Assembly: GCA_019054805.1 (NCBI GenBank)
Contig: JAHQIY010000011.1
Location: forward strand, 1,121,001-1,185,000
Reading direction: 5' to 3'
DNA length: 64,000 nt
Source: Brachionus manjavacas
Taxonomy: Eukaryota; Rotifera; Eurotatoria; Ploima; Brachionidae
Part shown: positions 11,119 through 21,774 of the stretch, in pieces
Layout of the letters: each line of letters starts with the position of its first letter
How positions within the stretch are numbered: position 1 is the first letter of the stretch
The notes under the pieces: model-generated
The model's database searches: none
The model's input: the letters and a program-made list of their open reading frames with translations, nothing else
Told to the model about the DNA's origin: nothing
Made by a program: the position numbers and the translations under genes

Positions 11119-12768
11119 TTATCTATTAACATAAACAAATTTTTTTACTACAATTTTGTTATCTAATTTTCTGTTTTGCCTTTTCTTTTTCATCCAAACA
11201 TTTATTAAATCATTTGACAACAATAAACCATAAATAGAAATAATGATTATTAAAGCAATTATTTGTGAAGTTTTGATCACATATTTTCTAATTACCATTT
11301 GTACACTTTCTATTTCGCATTTTTCACCACTGTATAAATAAAAACATTTACAAAAAATCTCAAAATTTTTTTTTACCACACATAAGCCATTTTTTGAACA
11401 TGTCTCATTTGCACACAAATCAATTGCTTTTTCACAATTCTTTCCGTAAAAGTATTCTTTAACACATTGGCATCTAAAGCCTTGTGATTCATCAACACAG
11501 GTGCCATTATTTAGGCACGGACTCGAAGAACATTGTCTTTTGTCGACTTGGCAAGATGGCCCAGTATAATTCTCGAAACATTCACATTCTAAATAATTTT
11601 TTTTGGTATTATAAAAACACTTGCCATTGCTTGAACAATTGATTAAGCAATTTGTCAAGTCCAATTTGGATGAAATTAAGTTAAGAAATTGATGGAAATT
11701 ATCCAAATTTAGGTTAAGTATTTCGGGTGCTTCATTTAATTCAGATTCTTTTGAAGATGTTATTTCTACATTAACATCAGTATTTGTTGTTATAAAATTC
11801 TGTGTACATAAATTGGAAGGACTGTATTCTAAACTATTGAGTGGGGTATTGGTTTGAAAATAATCTAAAATTATCAAGTGTTTTGGTTTCTCGATTTCAA
11901 ATGAATTAATAAAATTTAAATTTTCTTTATTCCAAAATTTGACCAAGTTATCACCCCCAACTGTAATTAGAGTGTTATTGAATATTTTCATTGACCAGAC
12001 ATTTTCTGAATGTGCTTTGACTGTGATCACAAATTTTTTTAGATTAAAATCTAAGATCCTTATATTTCCATTTGCAAGACCACTAAAAAAAAAGGATGAA
12101 TTTAATTTTGCCAAACTTAATGTTTGAGAGTCAGCTTTTGAATTAAAATTTCTTTTTCCATTTATAAAAATAATTTGCGTATTTGTTTGGCAAGCCAAAG
12201 CAGCAATTTCACTTTGAACAAATTCAAAATTTTTAAAGTTTTTACACCCAAAATAATAAAATCTAATAAATTCAAAATTTGAAATTTCCCAAAATTTAAG
12301 GTAATTATCATTGCTAAAAGAGACAAATCTACTTTGATCATTCGGGATCATTTTGAGTTTCATAAGACCTTTACCATGAGCATTTGAAATGAGCTTCATT
12401 TCAGAAAAATCAGTCAAATTCCATATTTTCAAGGTTCCATCGGTCGAAGCACTTAGCAAATACGTGTCATTGATTGCCAAAAGAGAACTGGTTTCGGACT
12501 CAGAATGACAAAGAATAAATTCAAGTTTCATTTCATTATAATTCCAAATGTAAATTTCTCCATCAGTTGTTCCAGCTGCCAAAAAACGTCTCCCAAAAGA
12601 TTCGAGAGATGAAAATTTTTTGTTCTTGACAATCATTGCATAAATCTCTCTGGTTTGATTAAAAAATTTGACATGACCATTCTCGGATGCAACTGCCACA
12701 TTTAAATCATCCATTTTGATTTTAAAAAACATTGTAAAACCAATGATGAGAATTATTTCAAAGTTCAT
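11119..12768 (-). CDS. Single-pass membrane protein with extracellular WD40 repeats and three EGF modules
   Basis: Intronless 549-residue protein. The first residues are hydrophobic (IILIIGFTMFF) and fit a signal peptide. Residues of roughly 25-330 form WD40-type repeats, visible as DGEIYIWN, DGTLKIWN, NDNYLKFWE, NGNIRILD and DNLVKFWN. At least six blades are recognisable, so a beta-propeller is likely. After a linker with acidic and Asn-rich sequence come three EGF-like modules at about residues 375-490, each with six cysteines (for example CSSSPCLNNGTC). A transmembrane helix follows at about 500-520 (TSQIIALIIIISIYGLLLSN), then a short basic cytoplasmic tail. WD40 propellers are usually intracellular. 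Here the signal peptide, EGFs and TM predict an extracellular one. The ligand is unknown. A partial inverted duplicate of its EGF region lies at 7627-7805. Confidence 0.8.
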   Translation of the reverse strand: MNFEIILIIGFTMFFKIKMDDLNVAVASENGHVKFFNQTREIYAMIVKNKKFSSLESFGRRFLAAGTTDGEIYIWNYNEMKLEFILCHSESETSSLLAINDTYLLSASTDGTLKIWNLTDFSEMKLISNAHGKGLMKLKMIPNDQSRFVSFSNDNYLKFWEISNFEFIRFYYFGCKNFKNFEFVQSEIAALACQTNTQIIFINGKRNFNSKADSQTLSLAKLNSSFFFSGLANGNIRILDFNLKKFVITVKAHSENVWSMKIFNNTLITVGGDNLVKFWNKENLNFINSFEIEKPKHLIILDYFQTNTPLNSLEYSPSNLCTQNFITTNTDVNVEITSSKESELNEAPEILNLNLDNFHQFLNLISSKLDLTNCLINCSSNGKCFYNTKKNYLECECFENYTGPSCQVDKRQCSSSPCLNNGTCVDESQGFRCQCVKEYFYGKNCEKAIDLCANETCSKNGLCVVKKNFEIFCKCFYLYSGEKCEIESVQMVIRKYVIKTSQIIALIIIISIYGLLLSNDLINVWMKKKRQNRKLDNKIVVKKFVYVNR

Positions 12769-13576
12769 AATGATTTTTAAATTTTTAATCTCCTTTTTTG
12801 ATTAATTTTTTTGTAAATGTGCAAACTTTTTAAACTTATAATAACTTTGGTCCAAATTTAAAATCAATATTTGTTTTATTGATTTAAGTTAAATATTTAA
12901 TAAGTTTTTCAAAATAAATAAAAATTTTCTAGAATATTTAATCATGCCAAAAATTGCGTTGACAATGTTGTTTGTGATGTAGTTTATTTACTTATCAAAT
13001 TTGATTGTGGAACTTTGCCGTCTTTTTAATTTGAATTTTAATTAATCATTAGTTTAAAATCTGCAAAAATTTGAATGAATTAAAAAAAATTGTCAATCTT
13101 AAATTAAAAATTAAAAACTCATGTAATCAATCATTAAACATTTTTTGAACATAAAATTTCCAATTTACAAAAAAAAAAGCTGGAAATTGAGAATTTAATA
13201 TGTAAATAAATAGTTCAAGTAGCACACAATACCTGGTTGGAGCTAAAATTTTTAAATAATTTAAACAAAACTGAAGTTGAACAATTTTACATGGTAATGA
13301 ATTAACTGATGAAAAATTAAATTAGGTTTATTGCCAGAGAATTAAATCCGTCATCAAGAATCGAAAATTTTTGGCAAATTTGAAACTGAAGCATATTTGA
13401 AAGAATAGAAGGTTTCTAAAGGAAAGAAAAAAGACTATTTGAAAAAACTTGAGCTATGAGGAACTCCTTTAAAATTTTCCAAAATATAAATCTTACAATG
13501 AATATTATAGATGATATTTAAAATAAAATCATTAGCTAATCCTAAAAAAATTCAAAATAAAATCTTAATTTTTGAA
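12769..13576. other. Intergenic, 5' flank of the WD40-EGF gene
   Basis: AT-rich with no coding pattern. It presumably includes the promoter of the minus-strand gene starting at 12768. Nothing else could be supported. Confidence 0.4.
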
Positions 13577-13748
13577 CTTGATAAGATATCAGAGTTAAAC
13601 TCTTTAAGATTTGTTTAAGATTTATTTGTCTTTTTCGTAAGACTTAAGTCAAAAAAAAATACGCAAAAAATGAGAAATGTTCAAGATAAATTTAAAAGAA
13701 CCTGAATTGTTAGCATTAATATTAATTTTAAGAAATAAATGAAAATCT

Positions 13749-14806
13749 GGGTAAGGATTAAAATACCATAAAAAGAGTGAATCAAAAAACAGAACACATA
13801 AAACTAAAAATGCTAATCAAAATTCTAAAAAGATTAACCAACACATAAATTTTTTGTATAACAATTGAAACAGATTAAAAACCATAAAAACTAAATTAAA
13901 TTTTTTTTATCTGTTAAAAACACATAATTGTTAAATCAATTCTAAAAAATTAAATTTTTTTTTTCTGTTAAAAACACATATAATTTAGAGCAAAATGAGA
14001 AAAAAAATTGAATGGATTTTTATGACCCAGCTTAAGTCCGTAGTCGAACTCGAATTTTTCTTAAAACAATTTCCATCTGCGCCTACAAAAAAGTCAAATA
14101 AGAACAATTGTACATTATGCTCAGATAATACAGACTTACATAAAATGAGAGTTTCGTATCAGTTTTGTGAATGTTCAGCTAAATTCCAAACTCGTTATTT
14201 AACATCAAAATGTCAAAATTCCGGCGCAATAACACTTAAGGGTATTAACTTGCATCAGCCTTTGGAATATATTCCGAATGAACCAGCTAAAAAGCAAAAT
14301 GGTATTTCACCGAAATTTAAAGAAATAATCGATGAGTTACTTTACCGCAATATATCTCGGCCGTATAAAATATACCAAGACATTTTATTAAACAATTACA
14401 ATGATCTTGCAAGACCAAGTTTGTTACAAATTCAAAACTATTAGTAGAATCAATAAATTTTCCAGGTATTGTATTGAAGTCTTTTATTAGCAAAACTAAA
14501 TCAAAAAAACGAAAAGCTGGGTATTGGTATGAAAAAGATTAAATTAAATATTTTGAAAAATTTTATTTTTATGTGTTTTTAACTTTTTATCTGAATGAAA
14601 TTTAGAATAACTTATGTGTCACTAACACTTATATCAAATAAAAGACTTAATTTTTTTTTTTATAAATTAATTTTATGTGTTTGTAACATTTTATTAGAAT
14701 CATTTTATGTGGTTGTAATCTTTTTTGATAAATAAATATAAGTTTATTTGTCGTTCACATTATTTATGTTTTTTTATCCTTTTTTATGGTATTTTAATCC
14801 TCACTC
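13749..14806. mobile_element. MULE-like DNA transposon with 9-bp target-site duplication
   Basis: The ends are GGGTAA and GAGTGA followed by the identical 19-mer GGATTAAAATACCATAAAA in inverted orientation. The 9-bp direct repeat TGAAAATCT flanks the element at 13740-13748 and 14807-14815. The opposite arm of the surrounding inverted repeat (about 15745-15765) shows the unoccupied site with a single TGAAAATCT, so insertion boundaries and duplication are confirmed within the window. Inside each end, the motif ACACATA is iterated: about 13794, 13842, 13919 and 13974 on the left, and inverted at about 14570, 14610, 14672 and 14707 on the right. A 9-bp duplication is typical of the Mutator superfamily. 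Only a short coding region remains. Confidence 0.85.
13995..14444 (+). CDS. N-terminal remnant of a MULE-type transposase
   Basis: 149-residue frame inside the 13749-14806 transposon, with an ATG start at 13995. It has a cysteine arrangement (CTLC, CEC and a later single Cys) that could bind zinc, and a C-terminal basic segment (SPKFKEIIDELLYRNISRPY). This layout resembles the N-terminal DNA-binding part of MULE proteins. The catalytic core and SWIM finger are absent. A second short frame ending KRKAGYWYEKD at about 14470-14540 may be the original C-terminus, which would imply an internal deletion. Function as a transposase is excluded. A role in DNA binding is possible but unproven. Confidence 0.5.
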   Translation: MRKKIEWIFMTQLKSVVELEFFLKQFPSAPTKKSNKNNCTLCSDNTDLHKMRVSYQFCECSAKFQTRYLTSKCQNSGAITLKGINLHQPLEYIPNEPAKKQNGISPKFKEIIDELLYRNISRPYKIYQDILLNNYNDLARPSLLQIQNY

Positions 14807-14879
14807 TGAAAATCTTAAATTTAGATTTTTTTTTTCAAAATATCAAATTTTTACATTTAAATTAATAATAATGATAGTA

Positions 14880-15258
14880 ATAAAAAGCTACAGCAGACTG
14901 ACTGCGGAGTAACTGCTATAGTAGCTGTTTGATTTTAAATGTGACATAAAAAGATTATTGGAAAATATTATTTTTTTTTCAAAAAGTTATCCAATTTGTT
15001 TTTAAATTCATTTTTAGATTTTGCATTTACGAACTCTATAGGTAATTCGTTCCACGCATTCATCACTCGGTTTGTTAGAAAGTTATCTCTAATCTTGATC
15101 CTTGTCATTTGCTTGATCAATCTACTTTGATGTCCTCGGATTCTAGTTAGTGCATGGCTTTTAATGTACGGATTCTTCCATTAAACTTTGCTGAAACAAT
15201 TCATTGTTCTGAAGGTTTCAATTAGGTCTCCTCGATCCCGTCTTGTCTTTAGTGTCTA
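14880..15258 (-). mobile_element. 3' fragment of a CR1/L2-type LINE
   Basis: The minus strand encodes the final part of a CR1/L2 ORF2: TRRDRGDLIETFR, then RGHQSRLIKQMTR, DNFLTNRVMNAWNELP and the end near 14985. One in-frame stop interrupts it near 15182. The 3' region (about 14885-14935) can form a hairpin between GCTACAGCAG and CTGCTATAGTAGC and is followed by an ATT-rich tail. This matches the 3' ends of such elements. It is nested inside the long inverted repeat. Confidence 0.7.
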
Positions 15259-15919
15259 AAATGTAATTAAATTAAAAAATACAATCATTTTTTTTCTCTT
15301 GAGTAAATTTATTTTTATTTTTTTTCTGAAATTTCATGAATTATACAATTGTTGCTTAAAATTTTTTTTTCTTTATAAAAATTTCGCTAAAACTCAAATT
15401 TTCAAAAAGTTTTCGGCTTTGGCTAGTTCTTCTACAATCAATCGGACATAAATTTCGAATTCAAATACAAATGAAAGAAGGCTTTTTTTAAATCGATAAT
15501 ATATTTTTCAGAAGGACTAATGGGGTTTTCTATTTTTAAATTAATTGAAAAATTTGAAAAATCTTGATTTATCTTGCATCTTTTGAAATAAATTGATTCC
15601 CTGTACCATTCTAAATAGTTCTTAGAGAGAAAGAAATTATATCTTAAAATTTCTTAATTCTAAGCTTATTTTATTAGATTTTTAAAAGAACCGAAATTTC
15701 TACTTTTCGTGAAATTGCACGATCCATTTTAAGAAAAAATTTAAGATTTTCATTTATTTCTTAAAATTAATATTAATGCTAACAATTCAGGTTCTTTTAA
15801 ATTTATCTTGAACATTTCTCATTTTTTTGGGTATTTTTTTTTGACTTAAGTCTTACGAAAAAGACAAATAAATCTTAAACAAATCTTAAAGAGTTTAACT
15901 CTGATATCTTATCAAGTTC

Positions 15920-16696
15920 TTCATATCGTTTACATTGTTATGATCCGAAGTTAAGAAAAATCTTAGATCTTTGCTGAGAATTTTTACCATGAAAATGTAA
16001 TAAAGCTTTGGAGTATAAAAAAACCCTGTTGCTTGTCCTGTTTGAGGTACTTATTTTCAAAAAAAAAAGAGGCTTAAAATCTTTCATAACAGGAATGCAT
16101 TGAATTTGATTTATTAATTTTTTTTTTTAATTCACTTGTATTTTTTGTCACTTATTTCAGTATGATTCTTTGGTTACAAAATTAGTACATATATTTTTAT
16201 TCGTATCTTTTTTTTAATAGTATTAGAAAGAGATTTAAAAAAATCTCAAGAATTTACCAAGATTTGACAATTTTTAGTATTTAATTCATTTAGAATATTG
16301 AAAAAAAGGTCCAATTTTCAAATTTTTGATATTTTCTAATATTGCCCCGTATCTTTTATCTCTTTTAACAAACAAAAAAAAAACATTTTAGATATTAAGA
16401 TATTTTTTTAAACCTTTAAATTTGACGAATCTTTAATAAATTAATAAATTTTATTAAATAAAAATCATTTGAAAACAAAGCAGGGATAGTTTTTTTTGAA
16501 AAAATTTACACATTTTTTGACCATCTTCCAAGTTTGTTTTCTAAGGTTTACTGTCGATTCACCAAATTTCACCAATTCATTCATCAATTTCAGCAATTTT
16601 TTGATGGTTAAAAGTCCAGCGAGAGTTTTTTTTTTAAATAAAAATTTCTTATTCTACTCAAAAATTGAGTCTATTTTCTAAAGAATTTAGATAAAT
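15920..16696. other. Intergenic, 3' flank of the LRR gene
   Basis: AT-rich, no gene recognised. A small open stretch at 16496-16681 on the plus strand has no recognisable features and is probably chance. Confidence 0.4.
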
Positions 16697-19156
16697 TTAT
16701 TCATAGTAAAAAACTAAAGTGAAGCAAGTAAATAGTAAATTGTTGTAAAAAAACAAAATTGGTGACTTGGACATTGAATTGTTTAGTGTTTGGTTTGGAA
16801 ATAAGGCAAGATTTAGTCTACAGGACAAATCGTTTGGATTCAATTGACCCAGTCCATTTTTGATAACAAAATTGTCAAAAAATTCTGATAGATTTGCAAA
16901 TGTACTCGGACCAGATTTGAAAGTATAGTTCAGCTTATTATTCCTATTCTTAAGGCAACCATTTTTAACCATTCCGCTTATTTTATCAACCAAATACTTT
17001 TTGGTCCTTAAAAGCAACGAATACTTATTTTTTTCTTTTTTTATCAAAACAGCTGTCTCCGAATTTTGATGATAGATTAGCACAGATCTGGCGAAAAATT
17101 CTGCCACCACAAAATTCGACTTGTCATCCACCAACTCATAGCTATAGTCACTCAAATGTCCAGCTTGTCCAAGAGTCGAACAATTCACAACCAAAAATTC
17201 ACTCTTCACACAAAACGCATTCTCGACCATATCGCACAAATCCGAGGCCAATATTTCCAAAATTTCAAATTGGCCATCTTCAAAATCTATGTTACAATTA
17301 AAATTCCCATTGAAATCATAATTGCAGTCGTCCACAAATTGATGATCTGTACAATTACCTTGATTGATGCCTTTTATCGAAACACTTTGATTCTTGGACA
17401 TTTCAGATAAATCACAGCCAACTGGTTCACTCAGTTGAAAAGTTACATTTCGATTTTGCAATTGTCTCAGAGTGCATTTGTCCAAAAATGTTATATTTTC
17501 CATATTGATTTCTATATTTTTAAAAGAAGTTGAGCAAAAAATTTTGCTATTTACATAAAGAAATTTGTTGAAAAGAAAATCTATTTTCAGCGGGAAAATG
17601 TTGGTAAAATTTCCGAAAAAATTCTTCACAAGTATTTTCATATATTTCATGTTATTCAGATTTAAATATGTTAGTTTTGATAAAAAGCTGAGGTCGGGAA
17701 TTTCCACAAAATTGTTATTATCCAAATAGACACTTTGAAGCCTGGTATTGAACTCAAAGCTATCAGACTCGATGTATACAATGCGATTGAGAGACAAGCG
17801 CAATACAGTCAAATTTAATAAATTTCTAAATGTGGCTTTTTTGATTAAAAATAAATTATTATTAGTCATTATTAAAATTTTTAGATTTTTTAAAAAAGGA
17901 AATTGAATGTGCTCGATCTGATTGATGGACAAATTTAGCTCGGTGGTATTTTCAAATTTTTGCAGATCGCCTTCGCTCAGATGTCCCACTGAGTTTTTGG
18001 CCAGCATTATTTTCTCATAATTGTCCAATTTGTTCAAATTCAATTCGGACACATTCACTAAATTTCCACTAAAGTCCAAAACCGAGCCACTCGCTGAATA
18101 AATCAGCTTGATCCTATTCTGTGAGGCAAACAGTGACTTGAGACGTGGCAGGTCTATGTCCAAAGTTTCGATCATATTAAAAGACAAGTGCAGGTATTTT
18201 ATCGTATTTGAATTATTTAGATTTTTTCGCGACGAAAAAGAAGTAAACTTATTACTATTTAGATTCAGGTATTCCAATGAAATGAAATTTAATTGAACAG
18301 ATTCATTCAGTAGGTTACCAACGAGATACACTTCATTAAGTTGGTCCAAATGGTCAAAACTTCCGGGCTCAATAAAATCTAAATTATTCCAACTCAATGA
18401 CAAAACCTCCAGTCCATTCAATAAATTAAATTTCTCTTTTGACAATTTTTTTAACTGATTATTGTCGAGAGTTAATTTTTTTAAATTGGCCTCAGATAAA
18501 TTTGCTTTGAACTCTATATTTGATACATTGCTACAATTGATATCAATATTTTCTATTTTCATACCTAACGTGATCTCAAAATGTTGAATAGCGCAATTTT
18601 GAAAATTTAATTTTGAAATTTTTTTTAAATTTAACAAATTGAGTCTGAGGGTTTTGAGCTTGACAAAACCAATTGTGAATTCCTTGATGCCTAGGCGGTC
18701 CATTTTTTCCAGGAAGCAAATTAGTGCAGATTCTTGAACATCAAGGGCTTGTTTAACAGCAATTGAGTTTATTCTGTTGGAAAATTTTGAAATCGTCTCA
18801 TCACTAATCGCTTCACTTGAGTTTGTTATTTTGCTTAACACAAGTCGTTCTATGTAGTTTACACCGGACAGTTTTTCAAAAATATTACTGTTCCCAATTT
18901 CTTCATTTAAAGTTAAGGATGATATGTTCAGGTTGGTAAAGCTACCATGCGGCAATGTGTTCAAATTGTTCAAAATAATTTTTATGTTGCTTAGATTGGA
19001 AGTGTTTATTTGGGAAGTGAATGGTGTACAAGAAAACGAGCATGATGAGCCCTGGTTGTTTAGACTTATACAGATCTCGGCAAAATCTCGCGAATTCAAA
19101 GCATCTAAGCTTAATAGAATAACAATGAAGTGAAAAATAAAATTTTTTGAAGTCAT
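16697..19156 (-). CDS. Secreted/surface leucine-rich-repeat protein, probably GPI-anchored
   Basis: Intronless 819-residue protein starting at the ATG at 19156. Residues 1-22 form a signal peptide (FIFHFIVILLSLDALNS). A Cys-rich N-terminal cap follows (CISLNNQGSSCSFSC). From about residue 165 to 520 there are repeated LRR units, for example LKKLTLDNNQLKKLS, LEVLSLSWNNLDFIE, LKILIMTNNNLFLI and LQSVYLDNNNFVEIP. After the LRRs there is a Cys-containing region of unrecognised fold with many Asn-linked glycosylation sequons. The extreme C-terminus is hydrophobic with no cytoplasmic tail (ILFFYNNLLFTCFTLVFYYE), preceded by small residues (NNSMSKS). This suggests a GPI-attachment signal, or less likely a terminal TM helix. 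Expected role: extracellular recognition or adhesion. The ligand is unknown. Confidence 0.8.
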   Translation of the reverse strand: MTSKNFIFHFIVILLSLDALNSRDFAEICISLNNQGSSCSFSCTPFTSQINTSNLSNIKIILNNLNTLPHGSFTNLNISSLTLNEEIGNSNIFEKLSGVNYIERLVLSKITNSSEAISDETISKFSNRINSIAVKQALDVQESALICFLEKMDRLGIKEFTIGFVKLKTLRLNLLNLKKISKLNFQNCAIQHFEITLGMKIENIDINCSNVSNIEFKANLSEANLKKLTLDNNQLKKLSKEKFNLLNGLEVLSLSWNNLDFIEPGSFDHLDQLNEVYLVGNLLNESVQLNFISLEYLNLNSNKFTSFSSRKNLNNSNTIKYLHLSFNMIETLDIDLPRLKSLFASQNRIKLIYSASGSVLDFSGNLVNVSELNLNKLDNYEKIMLAKNSVGHLSEGDLQKFENTTELNLSINQIEHIQFPFLKNLKILIMTNNNLFLIKKATFRNLLNLTVLRLSLNRIVYIESDSFEFNTRLQSVYLDNNNFVEIPDLSFLSKLTYLNLNNMKYMKILVKNFFGNFTNIFPLKIDFLFNKFLYVNSKIFCSTSFKNIEINMENITFLDKCTLRQLQNRNVTFQLSEPVGCDLSEMSKNQSVSIKGINQGNCTDHQFVDDCNYDFNGNFNCNIDFEDGQFEILEILASDLCDMVENAFCVKSEFLVVNCSTLGQAGHLSDYSYELVDDKSNFVVAEFFARSVLIYHQNSETAVLIKKEKNKYSLLLRTKKYLVDKISGMVKNGCLKNRNNKLNYTFKSGPSTFANLSEFFDNFVIKNGLGQLNPNDLSCRLNLALFPNQTLNNSMSKSPILFFYNNLLFTCFTLVFYYE

Positions 19157-19818
19157 TTTTTAAATTTTTTAAATTAAAAAAATTTCAGTATATTGAATCT
19201 GTTTTTATTTACTAGATAAGATTTGATTTACAACATTAAAAATTATTGAAATCAATCTTGACGCATGAATATTGATGTCTTAAAGAAGTAATAAATATGA
19301 CTTAATGAAAGGTTTATTTAGTTTTTTTTATTAAAAATCGATTTCGTCTAAACAAAATGAAATTTGATAAAAATTTTGGGGACATTTATTGTAATAAGCT
19401 ATTAGAAAATGAATGAAATTTATAGGATTATTTTTTAATAATAAAAAAAACGGATAAAAAAGGAAGGAAAAATTAATAAGCGATCAAATTTTTGGCTTAC
19501 AAATTATAATTATAATTTCTTTAGCTGAAATCTTAAAATATTGAACTAAAGAAACAAAAAACGAATGAAATAATTTAGTTAGTCCGGTTAAGCTTGCTAT
19601 TATTTCAGATGAAAAAGGATAACATTTGATAAAAATTTCTTTGATATAGAATTTTTACAATAAATAATTGATATTCTTTTCAGGATTAAATTTGAAAAAT
19701 TTTTTTAATGAATTTATTTAGGCTTGAAATAAATTTTCGTAAGATTTATTTAATTCTTAAGAGTAAAGGGAAATGTAAAGCTAAAATCTGGTATAGTCAA
19801 GCTTAAATCTGTTAAAGT
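19157..19818. other. AT-rich intergenic, 5' flank of the LRR gene
   Basis: No gene recognised. The last ~30 bp (19792-19818) carry an extra AGTCAAGC unit. The adjacent transposon end may therefore extend slightly further left than 19819. Confidence 0.4.
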
Positions 19819-21106
19819 CAAGCAAATTTTTTTTTATCAGTCTCACCGAGAAAGTCAAGCCAAAAATATCTAAACTGTGAAATCAAGCTTAAATTATTTT
19901 TTTCTGTTAAAGTCAAGCCAAAGAAAGTGGAAACCAAGCAAATGAGATTAAAGTCAAGCTTTTTTTAAAAAAATTTATTTTTGTACATATTACATATTTT
20001 AACGGATAAAATTGTTTTTAATTATTTAAAAGACATTTAATTAACAACAAAAACTATTTTTATAAAACGACCTAATTATCTTTTGTTAAACAAAATTTTG
20101 CCAAACTATGTCTCCCTACTTTTTTATTTGATTTATTTACAAATTCGTCATCTTTTAGTTTTAAACCTGGATAATTTTTTTTTAAACAAATTAAAGCTGC
20201 TATTAAATGAGGACAAGTCCCAATGTTTAAATACTTGACACAACTGCAGGTATTGCATTCTAAACAATTGCATTCTGGATCACTGATCTCAATGTAATCA
20301 ATGTTATTGCTTTTGTGACGATACTTAAAAACTGCTAGTCCATTTGTATTGCTCACCTTCTCAAACTTTTTGCTTTTCAAAACCACTTTGGAATAGCTTA
20401 CGTCTTTTTTTTGAAGTTTTGGAATTTCTTTTGGTTGTTTGCAGCTTTTAGATTCAAATTTTACCACATTCACAAAGATTTCAATCACCGGCAACATATT
20501 AAATTTAACTATATTAGTAAAATAATCTTTAATGACTCTATTATAACTTTCTATCGGTGAGTTGCTCATTTCCATGCCAGGTCTTGTCAAAAACAATTGC
20601 CAATTTTTAAATTCACTACATATCCACTGTTTTGAAAAATACTCTGCAAAATCGCTGAACCCTTTTTTTTTCCATTTGGACAGTATTTTGGTCTTTGTAG
20701 ACTGAAAATCTTGTAAGCTCTTTGTATCTCTCATTTTGTAAACATCTTTGTAAATCTCTTTGCGACTCTCTTCTTGGATTTTCGTTGTTTGTTTTTTAAC
20801 ATTTTGCATTAAATGGAAAAAACACATTATTGACAAACAAAAACAACAAAAATTTTATAAGCTAAAATTTTAGAAAATCATTCAAAAAAACATGATTCAC
20901 TCGGTTGATAAATGATTTCTTTATTTTAAAGAAAAATTCTTTTGATTGAAAAAAAATTTAAAAAGCTTGACTTTAATCTCATTTGCTTGCTTTCTACTTT
21001 TTTTGGCTTGACTTTATAGAAAAAAATAATTTAAGCTTGATTTTCCAAGTTTAGATATTTTTGGCTTGACTTTCTCGGTGAGACTGATAAAAAAAAAATT
21101 TGCTTG
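19819..21106. mobile_element. MULE-like element with ~145-bp TIRs built of AGTCAAGC iterations
   Basis: The left end 19819-19961 and right end 20961-21106 are inverted copies with high identity over about 145 bp (left reads CAAGCAAATTTTTTTTTATC). Each TIR contains about five iterations of AAAGTCAAGC or close variants, inverted at the right end. The element encloses the 3' half of a transposase gene on the minus strand. Internal loss of the catalytic half makes it non-autonomous. A target duplication could not be fixed, because the right end seems to lack one motif unit present on the left. Confidence 0.75.
20072..20836 (-). CDS. C-terminal half of a MULE transposase with SWIM zinc finger
   Basis: Open frame of about 250 residues. 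The first ATG in frame is at 20827. It begins at the conserved region that normally follows the catalytic Asp residues (MCFFHLMQNVKKQ), continues through SNSPIESYNRVIK, and ends with a SWIM-type finger (CSCVKYLNIGTCPHLIAALI). That order is typical of Mutator-like transposases. The N-terminal DNA-binding and DDE catalytic region is missing, so it cannot transpose DNA by itself. The frame is fully open, which suggests recent activity or retention. It lies between the two TIRs of 19819-21106. Confidence 0.7.
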   Translation of the reverse strand: MSIMCFFHLMQNVKKQTTKIQEESRKEIYKDVYKMRDTKSLQDFQSTKTKILSKWKKKGFSDFAEYFSKQWICSEFKNWQLFLTRPGMEMSNSPIESYNRVIKDYFTNIVKFNMLPVIEIFVNVVKFESKSCKQPKEIPKLQKKDVSYSKVVLKSKKFEKVSNTNGLAVFKYRHKSNNIDYIEISDPECNCLECNTCSCVKYLNIGTCPHLIAALICLKKNYPGLKLKDDEFVNKSNKKVGRHSLAKFCLTKDN

Positions 21107-21774
21107 GTATCATCACGTGAAAAACTTGAACTTTGTCCCATTAACTAAATAAAAATTTTGTCCATTATTTGTTAAAATGGTTTGATTTTTTGTTCCAATC
21201 GTACACATGTAAGAGATCGCTATTTTTGAGACAAAAACCTTACTAAATTATTGCGACCCTCTTTTAAGGATTCTGATAAAATCTTAAATTCTGTCATGAG
21301 TTGATTCCAAAGCGTTAGTTGTATATTGTTAATCTGACCTGATTCGGAGCCACTTTCACATATGCCTAGCATTTATAATCCGCATTTTTCCATAACCAAC
21401 TCGGACGTTGACACTTACTAGACCACCATAATAACTAAATGAAACGGCAAAAATATCATTTGTCCGTGATTGATGGATTGCCGATGCTATTTTTTTGACT
21501 CAGTTTAATTAAAAATAAAATTTATTTTTTAAATAATCAAGATAAAAGTCTTTGACTCGGACTTTTGAAAAAATAATTTTTTAAAGTCCGGACCTGGACT
21601 TGTGACTTTTAACTCAACTCTGGTCAGAATTAGAAATTTCCAAAATTTAGTCAAGAAATTTTCAACTTTTTTTCTGCTAAGATTGGATTCATCAATGCAA
21701 GCAATTTTTTTAATCTAACTTAATTTTTTTGAAACTAAGATGTTTTCAAAAAACTTGTTGAACATCCATTTTTA
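21107..21774. other. Intergenic with a MITE end fragment
   Basis: No gene recognised. 21545-21620 is a partial copy of the right end of the MITE at 6029-6650 (GACTTGTGACTTTTAACTCA and AAGTCCGGAC in the same order). Confidence 0.5.

Larger units (their letters stand above)
13577..15919. repeat. Long inverted repeat (foldback element) interrupted by younger insertions
   Basis: The left arm, 13577 to 13748, reads inward from GAACTTGATAAGATATCAGA. It matches the reverse complement of the right arm, about 15735-15919, nearly perfectly over some 175 bp. The left arm continues for a few bases after 14806, so a transposon was inserted inside it. The central region also carries a LINE 3' fragment. 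No coding sequence belongs to the foldback itself. It is probably an old DNA-transposon-like foldback of unknown family. Confidence 0.75.
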
